From Ignatzschineria sp. (GTDB taxonomy: Bacteria; Pseudomonadota; Gammaproteobacteria; Cardiobacteriales; Wohlfahrtiimonadaceae): a DNA stretch of 25,099 nt. Made by a program: the position numbers and the translations under genes. Positions within the stretch are counted from its first letter, which is position 1; each line of letters starts with the position of its first letter. Under the pieces are notes generated by a model. That model saw nothing but the letters and a program-made list of their open reading frames with translations. It did no database searches and had not been told where the DNA came from. Where the stretch lies: NCBI GenBank assembly GCA_030151245.1, contig JASLEF010000090.1, positions 1 through 25,099 of the forward strand, given 5' to 3'. Positions 1-6,882 of the stretch are shown here, piece after piece.

Positions 1-312
1 GAAGAATCTCTTGATTTTGTATTCCACGGTGGTTCAGGTTCAAGTTTAGAAGATATCCGTGAAGCAATTAGTTATGGCGTTATCAAAATGAACATTGATA
101 CTGATACGCAATGGGCAACGTGGGAAGGCGTGCTGAACTACTATAAAGAGAATGAAGGTTATCTCCAAGGTCAGTTAGGTAATCCAAAAGACCCATTTGG
201 TCCGAACAAATCATACTATGATCCACGTGCATGGTTACGTAAAGGTCAATTGAGCTTAATTGATCGTGTGATTGTTGCTTTTGAAGATTTAAATGCGATG
301 GATCGTAACTAA
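1..312 (+). CDS. fbaA: Class II fructose-bisphosphate aldolase, C-terminal part
   Basis: Frame 1 is open from the first base and gives the last 103 residues of a class II (zinc-dependent) fructose-bisphosphate aldolase, the cytosolic glycolytic enzyme that cleaves fructose-1,6-bisphosphate to dihydroxyacetone phosphate and glyceraldehyde-3-phosphate. The fragment holds the phosphate/metal-binding FHGGSGS stretch near residues 9-15, the strongly conserved NIDTDTQWA segment, and the tail motif GNP..PFGPNKSYYDPR.WLRKG typical of the E. coli/yeast-like class IIA subgroup. The 5' part lies outside the window, so start and promoter cannot be seen. A strong terminator follows about 45 bp after the stop, so this is the last gene of its transcript. 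An in-frame ATG at 88 is internal and is not a start. Confidence 0.95.
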   Translation, partial: EESLDFVFHGGSGSSLEDIREAISYGVIKMNIDTDTQWATWEGVLNYYKENEGYLQGQLGNPKDPFGPNKSYYDPRAWLRKGQLSLIDRVIVAFEDLNAMDRN

Positions 313-355
313 CCAATATCGATATCAACATCAATATTGATTGTTAGATGTTAAG

Positions 356-385
356 AAGAGCTCTTTGAATTAGGGCTCTTTTTTT
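356..385 (+). terminator. Rho-independent terminator after fbaA
   Basis: AAGAGCTCT (356-364) pairs with AGGGCTCTT (372-380) with one G-U pair and a 7-nt loop, followed by an unbroken T run. It ends the aldolase transcript. Confidence 0.85.
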
Positions 386-763
386 ATGCCCTGAATTTTT
401 GGGGTGATATTTTATCGGTTTTAAAAATGAGCGAAAATAGGAGTTTAGAGTAACGCGGATCACATTGATCTTAAATAGTATGGTCACTACTTTTGAATGA
501 TTGTATTGACATAGAGTCAGTAGCTAACCAGAGATATTCTTGGGAAGATCGTATGATCTGGTTTTGGGGCTGAAATTATTCAATAGAGAAGTATATAGAG
601 AGAGGTAGGGAAAGAATTTGCAATAAGATATTGTATTTTCAACGCGTCTCGCAATGAATGGGGGAATGATAGGTTTTGATCTTAGTATTAATGCAGCTCC
701 TTTGAGATAGCATCTTGATATATAAGAACAGATTAAAGATAGATCAGAAATAGATAGAGACGA

Positions 764-793
764 TATAAAAAAAGAGCACCGAAGTGCTCTTTT
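764..793 (-). terminator. Terminator after cydB (UUCG tetraloop)
   Basis: Read on the minus strand, a 10-bp perfect stem (AAAAGAGCAC, complementary to 784-793, with its partner at 770-779) is capped by a UUCG tetraloop closed by C-G, and is followed by a T run. This is an exceptionally stable intrinsic terminator for the cydAB operon. Because the plus-strand copy also ends in TTTT, it may work in both directions. Confidence 0.9.
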
Positions 794-832
794 GAGGTCA
801 TTGAATCTTCTACTTATTCTTGTAGGTCAGGA

Positions 833-1843
833 TTAATAGCCCACCTCTTCATCATGTACGATTTTACCACCAAATATTTTGTGAACGTAAAATGTATAGA
901 GCAGAATCAGGGGTAAAACCAAGACAACGCCCCAGAGAACAAACTCAAGGGATTTTGGTGCGGCACTTGCTTCCCAGATCGTGAGTTTATCGATCACGAT
1001 ATAGGGGAACATGCTGTATCCAAAACCGATGAATGTACAGAGGACAATTAGCACTGTAAGAAGATAAGGGACCCAATCACGTTTGTAAGTTTGATCATTT
1101 TCAATAAAACGTAAATTTTTAAAGATGATCAAAGCAAGGATTAAACATAGTAATGGAATCGGTGCTAAATAGAGCATATTTGGCATTGAGAACCATTTTT
1201 GGAAGATCAATGGGCTAGTATATGGCATTGCCATGGAAACGAGAATAATCGCTAAGAACGCAAGGAATATTGAGTGTCTAATCGCTTTTGTCGCAAATAG
1301 ACGAATATGACCTTCTGATTTAAAGATGAGCCAAGCAGATCCTAGAATGACATATCCAAAGCAGAGAGAAATTCCTATACAGATTGCAAAGACCCAATTG
1401 GCAGGCGTATGGTTTAAACCTGTTGCATAGAGTCCTACCATGATGCCTTGCGAGATCGTGGCAATATAAGACCCTAGACAGAAAAGCTTATCCCACATAG
1501 GTCTGTGATGTTCTTTAGCGGTATTTCTAAAATCAAATGCAGCGCCACGAAGAATGAGTCCCGCAAGCATCGTGACCGTTGGAATATAGAGCGTCACAAG
1601 GATATCGCCATAGGCTTTCGGGAAAGCGATAAAGATTACGCCGATCCCCAGCACAATCCATGTTTCGTTAGCATCCCAAAAAGGGTCAACTGTTGCGACC
1701 ATTTTGTCACGATCTTCGCGTTTCTTCATAAATGGAAAAAGCAAACCAACGCCGAGGTCATAACCATCAAAAATGATATAAAAGAAGACGGCAGCAAACA
1801 TTAAGCCAGAAAAAATCACAGGTAAAATTGTTGTCGCATCCAT
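833..1843 (-). CDS. cydB: Cytochrome bd-type quinol oxidase subunit II
   Basis: This 336-residue polytopic inner-membrane protein is subunit II of a cytochrome bd-type terminal oxidase, which oxidises quinol and reduces O2 to water in the respiratory chain. Family signatures are clear: DGYDLGVG near residues 26-33, PFWDANETW near 54-62, and RGAAFDFR near 99-106; hydrophobic segments run through the whole length, as expected for about eight or nine helices. The ATG is preceded by AAGGAGC inside the end of cydA, and only 2 bp separate the two genes, so translation is probably coupled. A UUCG terminator follows. I see no CydX/YbgT-like small subunit gene after it. Length fits the family. Confidence 0.95.
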   Translation of the reverse strand: MDATTILPVIFSGLMFAAVFFYIIFDGYDLGVGLLFPFMKKREDRDKMVATVDPFWDANETWIVLGIGVIFIAFPKAYGDILVTLYIPTVTMLAGLILRGAAFDFRNTAKEHHRPMWDKLFCLGSYIATISQGIMVGLYATGLNHTPANWVFAICIGISLCFGYVILGSAWLIFKSEGHIRLFATKAIRHSIFLAFLAIILVSMAMPYTSPLIFQKWFSMPNMLYLAPIPLLCLILALIIFKNLRFIENDQTYKRDWVPYLLTVLIVLCTFIGFGYSMFPYIVIDKLTIWEASAAPKSLEFVLWGVVLVLPLILLYTFYVHKIFGGKIVHDEEVGY

Positions 1844-1845
1844 AA

Positions 1846-3174
1846 TTATGCTCCTTGTTTTTCTGCAGCGATATTATTTTTAATCGTTTTATTTGCGAGA
1901 TAGAAGAGCACAGAAAAGTAGCTAATCAACACAAAAATATAGATTAAACAATAAATGAGTAGTGATGAAATCATTACAGAAACACCATGCGGTGCAGCAG
2001 TCTCCGCAGTAGATATTAAGTCATAAACAATCCAGGGTTGACGACCAATTTCTGTGACATACCAACCAAATAATACAGCCACCCATCCCGAGAAAGTCAT
2101 GAGGAAAAAGACTTTAATCATTTTGGGGCCGATCTCTTTTTTGCGAATCAGTTGTATCGCACCAGTCCAAGAAACAAGCAACATTAAGAGCCCCATCCCT
2201 ACCATGATTCTAAAGCTCCAGAATACAATAGCGACAGGAGGATGTTCTTTAAACTCATTTAAGCCTTTAATCTCGCCATCAAAAGTATGCGTGAGAATGA
2301 TACTTCCTAAATGAGGGATTTTAAGATCAAAATCATTACTTCGTGTTTTCTCATTAGGAAAGGCTATAAGACTTAAACCCGCAGGGCTTTCTGTTTCCCA
2401 AATTGCTTCAATCGCGGCTAATTTATCGGGCTGATGTTCTTTAACTAAAAGACCAGAAAGATCTCCAATAAAGATTTGGATAGGAATTAATATTGCCGCA
2501 ACGATGATACTAACATTGAGAGATTTACGAGTCGCTTCAGCCGGATCGCCTTTCATGATTTGGTAAGCGGAAATACCGGCAACAATAAATGCTGCGGTTA
2601 ATCCCGATGCTAGCAACATATGCGCAAGTCTCGTTAAGAAAGAGGGCGTAAAGATCGCATCCCACCAACTTGTTACATGAACAACGCCATCAATGATTTC
2701 ATAGCCTGCTGGTGTTTGCATCCATGAGTTAAGTGCAATAATCCAAAATGCCGAGAAGGTTGTACCTACCGCGACCAATAAGGTGGCCAAATTATGGATA
2801 AAGGGCGATACTCGTTTTTGTCCAAAGAGCATGACGCCTAGGAAAGTGGCTTCTAGGAAGAATGCGGTAAGCACTTCATAGCCCAGTAAGGGGCCTGCGA
2901 TATTTCCTGCTTTTTCCATGAATCCAGGCCAGTTAGTACCGAATTGGAAACTCATAGTGACGCCGGTGACAACGCCAATGGCAAAGCTGAGGGCAAATAT
3001 CTTGACCCAAAAGTTATAAGCATTGAGCCATTGGACATTTTGAGTCTTCTGGTAACGCAATTTGAAGAAGAGAAGTATCCAGCCTAGTGCGATAGTGATA
3101 CTGGGAAAGAGGATGTGTACCGAAATATTAATCGCGAACTGTATTCGCGCAAGAAGAATTGGATCGAGTTCCAT
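1846..3174 (-). CDS. cydA: Cytochrome bd-type quinol oxidase subunit I, short Q-loop
   Basis: This 442-residue integral membrane protein is subunit I of a bd-type oxidase, carrying the haems and the quinol site. The N-terminal LLARIQFAINISVH places the first haem-ligand histidine at residue 20; a second candidate ligand is the His of TRLAHMLLASG, and the Met of FRIMVGMG fits the third. The protein is about 80 residues shorter than E. coli CydA (522, from memory). The shortfall lies in the periplasmic Q-loop, and the C-terminal GWYVTEIGRQPWIVY motif is seen in CioA-type (cyanide-insensitive) enzymes. It could therefore be named cioA; I keep cydA as the general name. The ATG has an AAAAGGG site upstream. 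It is the first gene of cydAB. Confidence 0.93.
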   Translation of the reverse strand: MELDPILLARIQFAINISVHILFPSITIALGWILLFFKLRYQKTQNVQWLNAYNFWVKIFALSFAIGVVTGVTMSFQFGTNWPGFMEKAGNIAGPLLGYEVLTAFFLEATFLGVMLFGQKRVSPFIHNLATLLVAVGTTFSAFWIIALNSWMQTPAGYEIIDGVVHVTSWWDAIFTPSFLTRLAHMLLASGLTAAFIVAGISAYQIMKGDPAEATRKSLNVSIIVAAILIPIQIFIGDLSGLLVKEHQPDKLAAIEAIWETESPAGLSLIAFPNEKTRSNDFDLKIPHLGSIILTHTFDGEIKGLNEFKEHPPVAIVFWSFRIMVGMGLLMLLVSWTGAIQLIRKKEIGPKMIKVFFLMTFSGWVAVLFGWYVTEIGRQPWIVYDLISTAETAAPHGVSVMISSLLIYCLIYIFVLISYFSVLFYLANKTIKNNIAAEKQGA

Positions 3175-3329
3175 AAGCGGCCCTTTTAGAAGGAGAGATT
3201 GTGTCCATTATTGTAAATCATTTCTTAAATAATAGTAATATTATTAAAATAATAAATTATCTGAGTTTGCTTGTATTGATGTTTGTCTACTCTCCTCGCT
3301 ATTTATTAGATTATATATATTAATAGGGC

Positions 3330-3335
3330 TATAAT
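3330..3335 (+). promoter_or_regulatory. Candidate -10 element for rlmB
   Basis: A perfect TATAAT preceded by GGC lies about 108 bp before the rlmB start. The only -35-like hexamer at 17-18 bp is poor, so this is a tentative promoter. The same GGC-TATAAT context occurs before recB. Confidence 0.4.
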
Positions 3336-3442
3336 GATCGATCGCAGTGCCAAAGTAATAAGAGTCAGCGAGCAGTGGAGAAACGTGCGATAATTGGAAA
3401 CTTCATTTTGTGATTGATACTTAAAAAGAGAGATAGTAAGAG

Positions 3443-4180
3443 ATGGCATTAGAGTGGATTCATGGGTTTCATGCTGTAGAAGCGGCAATTAAAGAGGATC
3501 GAGTGATCCGCGTAATGTTAGACCCGACTCGAAAAGATAAGCGTATGCAGGCACTATATGATCTGCTTGATGAGTTTAAGATTCGTCATGAGCGTGTGGA
3601 TGTGCAAACGATTGAGAAGATGGTACAAGACTCAAGACACCAGGGGGTTATTGCGCAGATAGAGGTCCGCGGGGCTGAGAGCGAAGATTATCTCTATAAA
3701 TTGTTAGACCGTTTGGAGCACCATCCATTTTTATTAGTATTAGATGAGGTTCAGGATCCCCATAATGTCGGGGCTTGTTTGCGAAGTGCAGAAGCTTTCG
3801 GGGTGGATGCTGTGATTGTGCCGAAAGATAATGCTTGTAGTTTAACGCCGATTGTTCGAAAGGTTTCGAGTGGCAGTTCTGAGCGAGTTCCTTTTATTGA
3901 AGTTACCAATTTATCTCGTATGCTTGAAAAAATTAAAGAGCGCGGTATTTGGGTATCGGGCCTTGCGGGTGGTGGCGATACGACAATTTTTACAGCAGAC
4001 TTTAGAGGTCCTTTAGCGATTGTCATGGGCTCTGAAGGTTCCGGCATTCGTCGATTGACGGAGAAGCATTGTGATTTTATTGTAAAAATCCCTATGGAAG
4101 GGGAGATTGAGAGTTTAAACGTATCAGTTGCGACAGGTGTCACGCTGGCAGAAGCTTATCGTCAACGTCATCGTCTGTAA
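3443..4180 (+). CDS. rlmB: 23S rRNA (guanosine-2'-O)-methyltransferase RlmB
   Basis: This 245-residue protein is a SpoU/TrmH-family (SPOUT) rRNA 2'-O-methyltransferase; in E. coli RlmB methylates G2251 in the peptidyl-transferase region of 23S rRNA using S-adenosylmethionine. The N-terminal EWIHGFHAVEAAI begins the L30e-like RNA-binding domain. The C-terminal knotted domain shows all three SpoU motifs: NVGACLRSAEAFG from N108, GSEGSGI from G196, and NVSVATGVTLAEAYRQR from N226. Length matches E. coli (243, from memory). The ATG follows a weak GAGAGATAGTAAG purine stretch. It stands alone, divergent from cydA. Downstream, an imperfect GAGAG/CTCTC hairpin at 4213-4241 followed by GTTTT may serve as a weak terminator. 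Confidence 0.94.
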   Translation: MALEWIHGFHAVEAAIKEDRVIRVMLDPTRKDKRMQALYDLLDEFKIRHERVDVQTIEKMVQDSRHQGVIAQIEVRGAESEDYLYKLLDRLEHHPFLLVLDEVQDPHNVGACLRSAEAFGVDAVIVPKDNACSLTPIVRKVSSGSSERVPFIEVTNLSRMLEKIKERGIWVSGLAGGGDTTIFTADFRGPLAIVMGSEGSGIRRLTEKHCDFIVKIPMEGEIESLNVSVATGVTLAEAYRQRHRL

Positions 4181-4260
4181 TAGTTCAGGGATGGCGTGAT
4201 TCATCAACGGTTGAGAGGGCTGATTTTCGCAATAAGGCTCTCGTTTTAATCTGTCGTCGA

Positions 4261-4291
4261 TTGCGATATGCTTTGTTAGATTTGGTATGAT
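4261..4291 (+). promoter_or_regulatory. Candidate extended -10 promoter with no ORF downstream
   Basis: TTGCGA at 4261-4266 and TGG-TATGAT (extended -10) at 4283-4291 are separated by 19 bp, slightly long, but the extended -10 compensates. No convincing protein-coding gene follows on this strand before the terminator at 4588-4617, so it may drive a non-coding RNA. Confidence 0.45.
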
Positions 4292-4536
4292 GCTGCCGGC
4301 ATTGAATGATCTCTTGCAAAATCATGGATTGTAGCGGAGTTAGATGATTTCGATACTACCTATTGTTTTATCTTTATAATTGTTTTAGGTTTTAATCGGC
4401 TCAAGATGTAATATCTGCAACGAGCTTTTGTCAATGAATTTTTCCTGCTCAACAGAGTTTCTCATTGATAAACAGATTATCAACGCATTACTGGCGGGAT
4501 TTGTAATGCTCTTTTTATCAGAGAGGCTATCCCCTA

Positions 4537-4569
4537 TCAAAAACGCCTATCTCTTTTTTGAAATAGGCG
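4537..4569 (-). terminator. Terminator for the 85-aa membrane protein gene
   Basis: CGCCTAT (4544-4550) pairs with ATAGGCG (4563-4569). On the minus strand the stem is followed by TTTTTGAT, about 55 bp after the stop of the minus-strand gene. Confidence 0.75.
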
Positions 4570-4587
4570 CTTAAGCAATAAATGTGA

Positions 4588-4617
4588 GAAATCTCAAGTC
4601 ATCTGAGTTTCTTTTTT
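4588..4617 (+). terminator. Plus-strand terminator-like hairpin
   Basis: GAAA-t-CTCA (4588-4596) pairs with TGAGTTTC (4604-4611), with one bulged T and a 7-nt loop, then TTTTTT. It would end plus-strand transcription just before the convergent gene. Confidence 0.6.
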
Positions 4618-4623
4618 AACGTC

Positions 4624-4881
4624 TTAATCTGGAACCTGACGTTGATATCTTTGTGCTTCATCATGGGCTCTATCATCTTTTTCGCGCAATGAATTAGGGC
4701 GTAAAAAGGTATAAGCGATAAATCCTGTGAACCAGATTAAAAAGCCAAAAGGCACGACAATCGTGACAAGATAGAGTCCGATTGTTTTGTAGCCAAAGAT
4801 CAATGCAGGAATACCGACAAGCGTTCCTATAACGCTAGCGATCATTCCAGCATAGAAGAGAAATTTATTGAGTGCGAGCAT
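4624..4881 (-). CDS. Small membrane protein, unknown function
   Basis: This 85-residue protein is not one I recognise. It has two strongly hydrophobic stretches, roughly residues 8-30 (LFYAGMIASVIGTLVGIPALIFG) and 33-58 (IGLYLVTIVVPFGFLIWFTGFIAYTF), joined by a very short turn, then a charged hydrophilic tail rich in Arg, Asp and Glu. It is probably a helical hairpin in the inner membrane with the tail in the cytoplasm. A GTG at 4890 would add three residues, but the ATG at 4881 is preferred because AGGTG lies 6 bp upstream of it and would overlap the GTG. It has its own terminator and is separated by 176 bp from ghrA upstream, so it is probably a separate transcript. Confidence 0.7.
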   Translation of the reverse strand: MLALNKFLFYAGMIASVIGTLVGIPALIFGYKTIGLYLVTIVVPFGFLIWFTGFIAYTFLRPNSLREKDDRAHDEAQRYQRQVPD

Positions 4882-5057
4882 AAGTAACACCTGTTTATCT
4901 TAAAAAGTCGTCTCTCATTATCGATTAACATCATGATTAAGAATAATTAATCATGCCTTAGAATTATGAAAATTTTTCTGGATCAAAACAAGTTAGATGA
5001 AACGAGATTTTGATATGCAATGGATGATGAATGAATGACTGCTAATATATCACAGAA

Positions 5058-5993
5058 CTAATACTCTTTAGAGAGATCTATCAAATTAAGCGCAGAGAGA
5101 TTCTCTTTAATTCTCTGAATATTATTAATCACCTGTTCTGCTGCCGTTCGGGGATTGGTAGCGGCTGCAACGTGAGGTGTTAGTTCAATGCGAGAATCAT
5201 GCCAAAAAGGATGCTTTTTGGGTAATGGTTCTTCTCTAAATACATCTAATAAAGCGCCAGACAAGTAGCCTTTGTCAAAGGCGATTAAAAGATCCTCATC
5301 AACGAGATGTTCTCCGCGAGCGGGATTGATCAGATAAGCCCCTTTATTGAGCATTTGAAATAGCTCAAGATTGAGAATGTCGGTAGTCTCTTTTGTCAGT
5401 GGAAGTAAACAGATAACAACATCTAATCCTGTTGCAAACTCTTTGAGGGTTGCATGACCTGAAAAGCTTTGAAGACCTGTGATAGATTTGGGGCTTTTAG
5501 ACCAACCTCGAAGATGGGTAAAACCATTTTGATAAAGAGAGGTGGCTACTGCGCTTCCTAATTCACCAAGACCGAGGATTCCGATTTTAAATTCTTCATG
5601 AAAGTTGCGTGATCTGGGTAACCATTCACACTCATTTTGTTGCTGTTTATAGATTTGTAATTTTCGGAAAGCTTTTAAGGTTCCGTAGAGAGCATATTCG
5701 CTCATTTGTACAGACATATCGGTATCGATAATGCGGGCAATCGGAACATCTCTACGAAGATCTGGGCATTTGATAATATGATCTACCCCTTGACCTAGAG
5801 ATTGGGTAAGTTTAAGGTTCTTGAGGGTTGGGAAAATACCGCTTGGGGGCTTCCAAGCTAGAACCACATCGATCTCAAGAGGATCATATTTATCATTTAA
5901 ACCGTAGATTGTTAAAGAGGAATCAACCTTGGCAAACTCTTCGCGCCAACGCTCGATTCCTCTCTCTGTATCTGTGGCATACAATATATTCAT
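5058..5993 (-). CDS. ghrA: Glyoxylate/hydroxypyruvate reductase A-like 2-hydroxyacid dehydrogenase
   Basis: This 311-residue protein is a cytosolic D-2-hydroxyacid dehydrogenase of the GhrA type, which reduces glyoxylate and hydroxypyruvate with NAD(P)H. The Rossmann loop GILGLGELG lies at residues 138-146. The catalytic triad of the family can be placed: Arg226 in NPARG, Glu255 in VFREEPLP, and His274 in LTPHVAA. The lid sequence DVFREEPLP..HPFW and the N-terminal AWKPPSGIFPTLKNLK closely resemble E. coli GhrA (YcdW), whose length (312, from memory) also agrees. The ATG has AAAGGAG 6 bp upstream, and an extended -10 promoter lies 55-85 bp before it. It is transcribed away from mscL's end on the same strand; the promoter suggests independent expression. 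True substrate is inferred from family only. Confidence 0.88.
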   Translation of the reverse strand: MNILYATDTERGIERWREEFAKVDSSLTIYGLNDKYDPLEIDVVLAWKPPSGIFPTLKNLKLTQSLGQGVDHIIKCPDLRRDVPIARIIDTDMSVQMSEYALYGTLKAFRKLQIYKQQQNECEWLPRSRNFHEEFKIGILGLGELGSAVATSLYQNGFTHLRGWSKSPKSITGLQSFSGHATLKEFATGLDVVICLLPLTKETTDILNLELFQMLNKGAYLINPARGEHLVDEDLLIAFDKGYLSGALLDVFREEPLPKKHPFWHDSRIELTPHVAAATNPRTAAEQVINNIQRIKENLSALNLIDLSKEY

Positions 5994-6048
5994 GCTATTT
6001 CTCCTTTAGTGATAAAGCCTTTATGTGATAGAAATTTGGCTTTTCAGA

Positions 6049-6078
6049 AGTATAGCATATTGTACAACGGCAATTCAG
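6049..6078 (-). promoter_or_regulatory. Candidate promoter of ghrA
   Basis: On the minus strand, CTGAAT (6078-6073) and an extended -10, TGC-TATACT (TATACT at 6054-6049), are 18 bp apart. The site fills the 88-bp gap between the mscL stop and the ghrA start. Confidence 0.6.
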
Positions 6079-6081
6079 GAG

Positions 6082-6510
6082 CTACTGACGCTTCTCTTTT
6101 AAGATATCGCGGATTTCACTTAAGAGAATCTCTTCTTTAGTAGGTGCTGGATCTGCAGCGGCTTCCTCTACGGCTTCTACGACTGCTTCATCTTGTTTTT
6201 CGCGGAGTTTATTCATGACTCGAATTGCAAGGAAGATAGAGAAGGCAACGATAATGAAATCGAAGACATTTTGAATAAACATGCCGTAATTAAGAACAAC
6301 TGCAGGATCGTCGCCTACAGCGTCTTTTAAGGTTATTGCAAAGTCTTTAAAGTCTACACCGCCTAATAATACCCCTAAAGGTGGCATGACAATATCAGCG
6401 ACTAAGGATGAAACGATTTTGTTAAACGCTCCTCCAATAATAACCCCTACAGCTAAGTCGATGACATTACCACGCATGGCGAATTCTTTAAATTCTTGAA
6501 AAAACTTCAT
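6082..6510 (-). CDS. mscL: Large-conductance mechanosensitive channel MscL
   Basis: This 142-residue protein is MscL, the homopentameric inner-membrane channel that opens under membrane tension and releases solutes on hypo-osmotic shock. The start MKFFQEFKEFAMRGNVIDLAVGV is the amphipathic N-terminal helix plus the beginning of TM1; VIIGGAFNKIVSSLVADIVMPP is the pore-lining region. TM2 follows near residues 75-100 (GMFIQNVFDFIIVAFSIFLAI). The C-terminal segment with PAPTKEEILLSEIRDILK is the cytoplasmic helical bundle motif. Length and order match the family throughout. The ATG has AAGGAA about 8 bp upstream. The leader contains a 12-bp inverted repeat (6566-6605). No clear terminator separates it from the ghrA promoter. 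Confidence 0.97.
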   Translation of the reverse strand: MKFFQEFKEFAMRGNVIDLAVGVIIGGAFNKIVSSLVADIVMPPLGVLLGGVDFKDFAITLKDAVGDDPAVVLNYGMFIQNVFDFIIVAFSIFLAIRVMNKLREKQDEAVVEAVEEAAADPAPTKEEILLSEIRDILKEKRQ

Positions 6511-6565
6511 GAAATATATTCCTTAAAAAAAATAAAATAAACATCTATCAAACCGCTTCTTGATC

Positions 6566-6605
6566 AGAGAATTAATGTCGTTAAAAGAAGAAACATTAAT
6601 TCTTT
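6566..6605. repeat. Inverted repeat in the mscL/arcC intergenic region
   Basis: AGAATTAATG (6568-6577) is perfectly repeated in inverse at 6594-6603, extended to 12 pairs including one G-U, with a 16-nt spacer. On the plus strand it is followed by TTTTT and could be an AT-rich terminator; on the minus strand it would lie in the mscL leader. Confidence 0.6.
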
Positions 6606-6761
6606 TTTAAGAGGTGATTTGTATTGGTGACTTCTATTAACTATCGATTCTATTTGGTTGAATCTGCATTGTTAGTTGTCTGTTTTCCCGCGGTAATCAT
6701 AGCATTGTTTTTAAGAGAAAGTTAGGGTTAATTGACGATATTTTTCGATAATTGACAAAAT

Positions 6762-6780
6762 AATTATGACTATCATTTTC
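6762..6780 (+). promoter_or_regulatory. Candidate Fur box upstream of carbamate kinase
   Basis: The 19-mer matches the classic Fur consensus (GATAATGATAATCATTATC) at 14 of 19 positions by my count. It sits just downstream of a TTGACA (6752-6757) and upstream of a possible -10 (6792-6797), a typical place for a repressor. The region is AT-rich, so a chance match is possible. Confidence 0.4.
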
Positions 6781-6882
6781 GGTACAAATGCTGATAATAA
6801 GAGCCTTTTAGAAAAATTTAATTTGACGGAAATGGTGCAATAAGCCAAATTATTAAGGCTAAATTAAAAGGAGGCATTGTTA

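Larger units (their letters stand above)
313..832. other. Intergenic spacer between convergent fbaA and cydB
   Basis: This 520-bp spacer lies between two convergent genes and has a terminator at each end (356-385 and 764-793). Between them I find no ORF with a ribosome binding site, no tRNA-like fold and no recognisable gene remnant. Small palindromes are present: ATCAATATTGAT at 330-341, and short GATC repeats near 461-475 and 546-558. A TTGACA hexamer at 506-511 has no good -10 at the right distance. Its length is more than two convergent genes need, and I cannot say what it does. Confidence 0.6.
4181..4623. other. Spacer between convergent rlmB and small membrane protein gene
   Basis: This 443-bp spacer holds a weak hairpin near 4213-4246, a candidate plus-strand promoter (4261-4291), a minus-strand terminator (4537-4569) and a plus-strand terminator (4588-4617). 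A 46-codon reading frame at 4434-4574 has a hydrophobic middle but no ribosome binding site, and its end runs through the minus-strand terminator, so I do not call it a gene. Confidence 0.55.
6511..6882. other. Divergent intergenic region mscL / carbamate kinase
   Basis: This 372-bp region between divergent genes holds the inverted repeat at 6566-6605, a TTGACA hexamer at 6752-6757, a Fur-box-like 19-mer at 6762-6780, a -10-like TGATAA at 6792-6797, and the carbamate kinase ribosome binding site. AATTGAC occurs twice, 20 bp apart (from about 6730 and 6750). No ORF was found. Confidence 0.55.

Noticed and set aside
506..538. Promoter in the fbaA-cydB spacer
   Set aside because: The TTGACA has no acceptable -10 within 15-19 bp; the nearest AT hexamer is 21 bp away.
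764..832. CydX-like small ORF after cydB
   Set aside because: The only ATG frame there starts at the terminator (MTSKEHFG) and shows no membrane helix typical of CydX before running through the hairpin.
3276..3289. FNR-like TTGAT half-site upstream of cydA
   Set aside because: The second half (GTCTA) matches the ATCAA half-site at only 3 of 5 bases, so it is not a credible FNR box although oxygen control of cydAB would be expected.
4434..4574. 46-codon frame with a hydrophobic core on the plus strand
   Set aside because: It has no ribosome binding site, and its 3' end runs through the terminator stem of the convergent gene.
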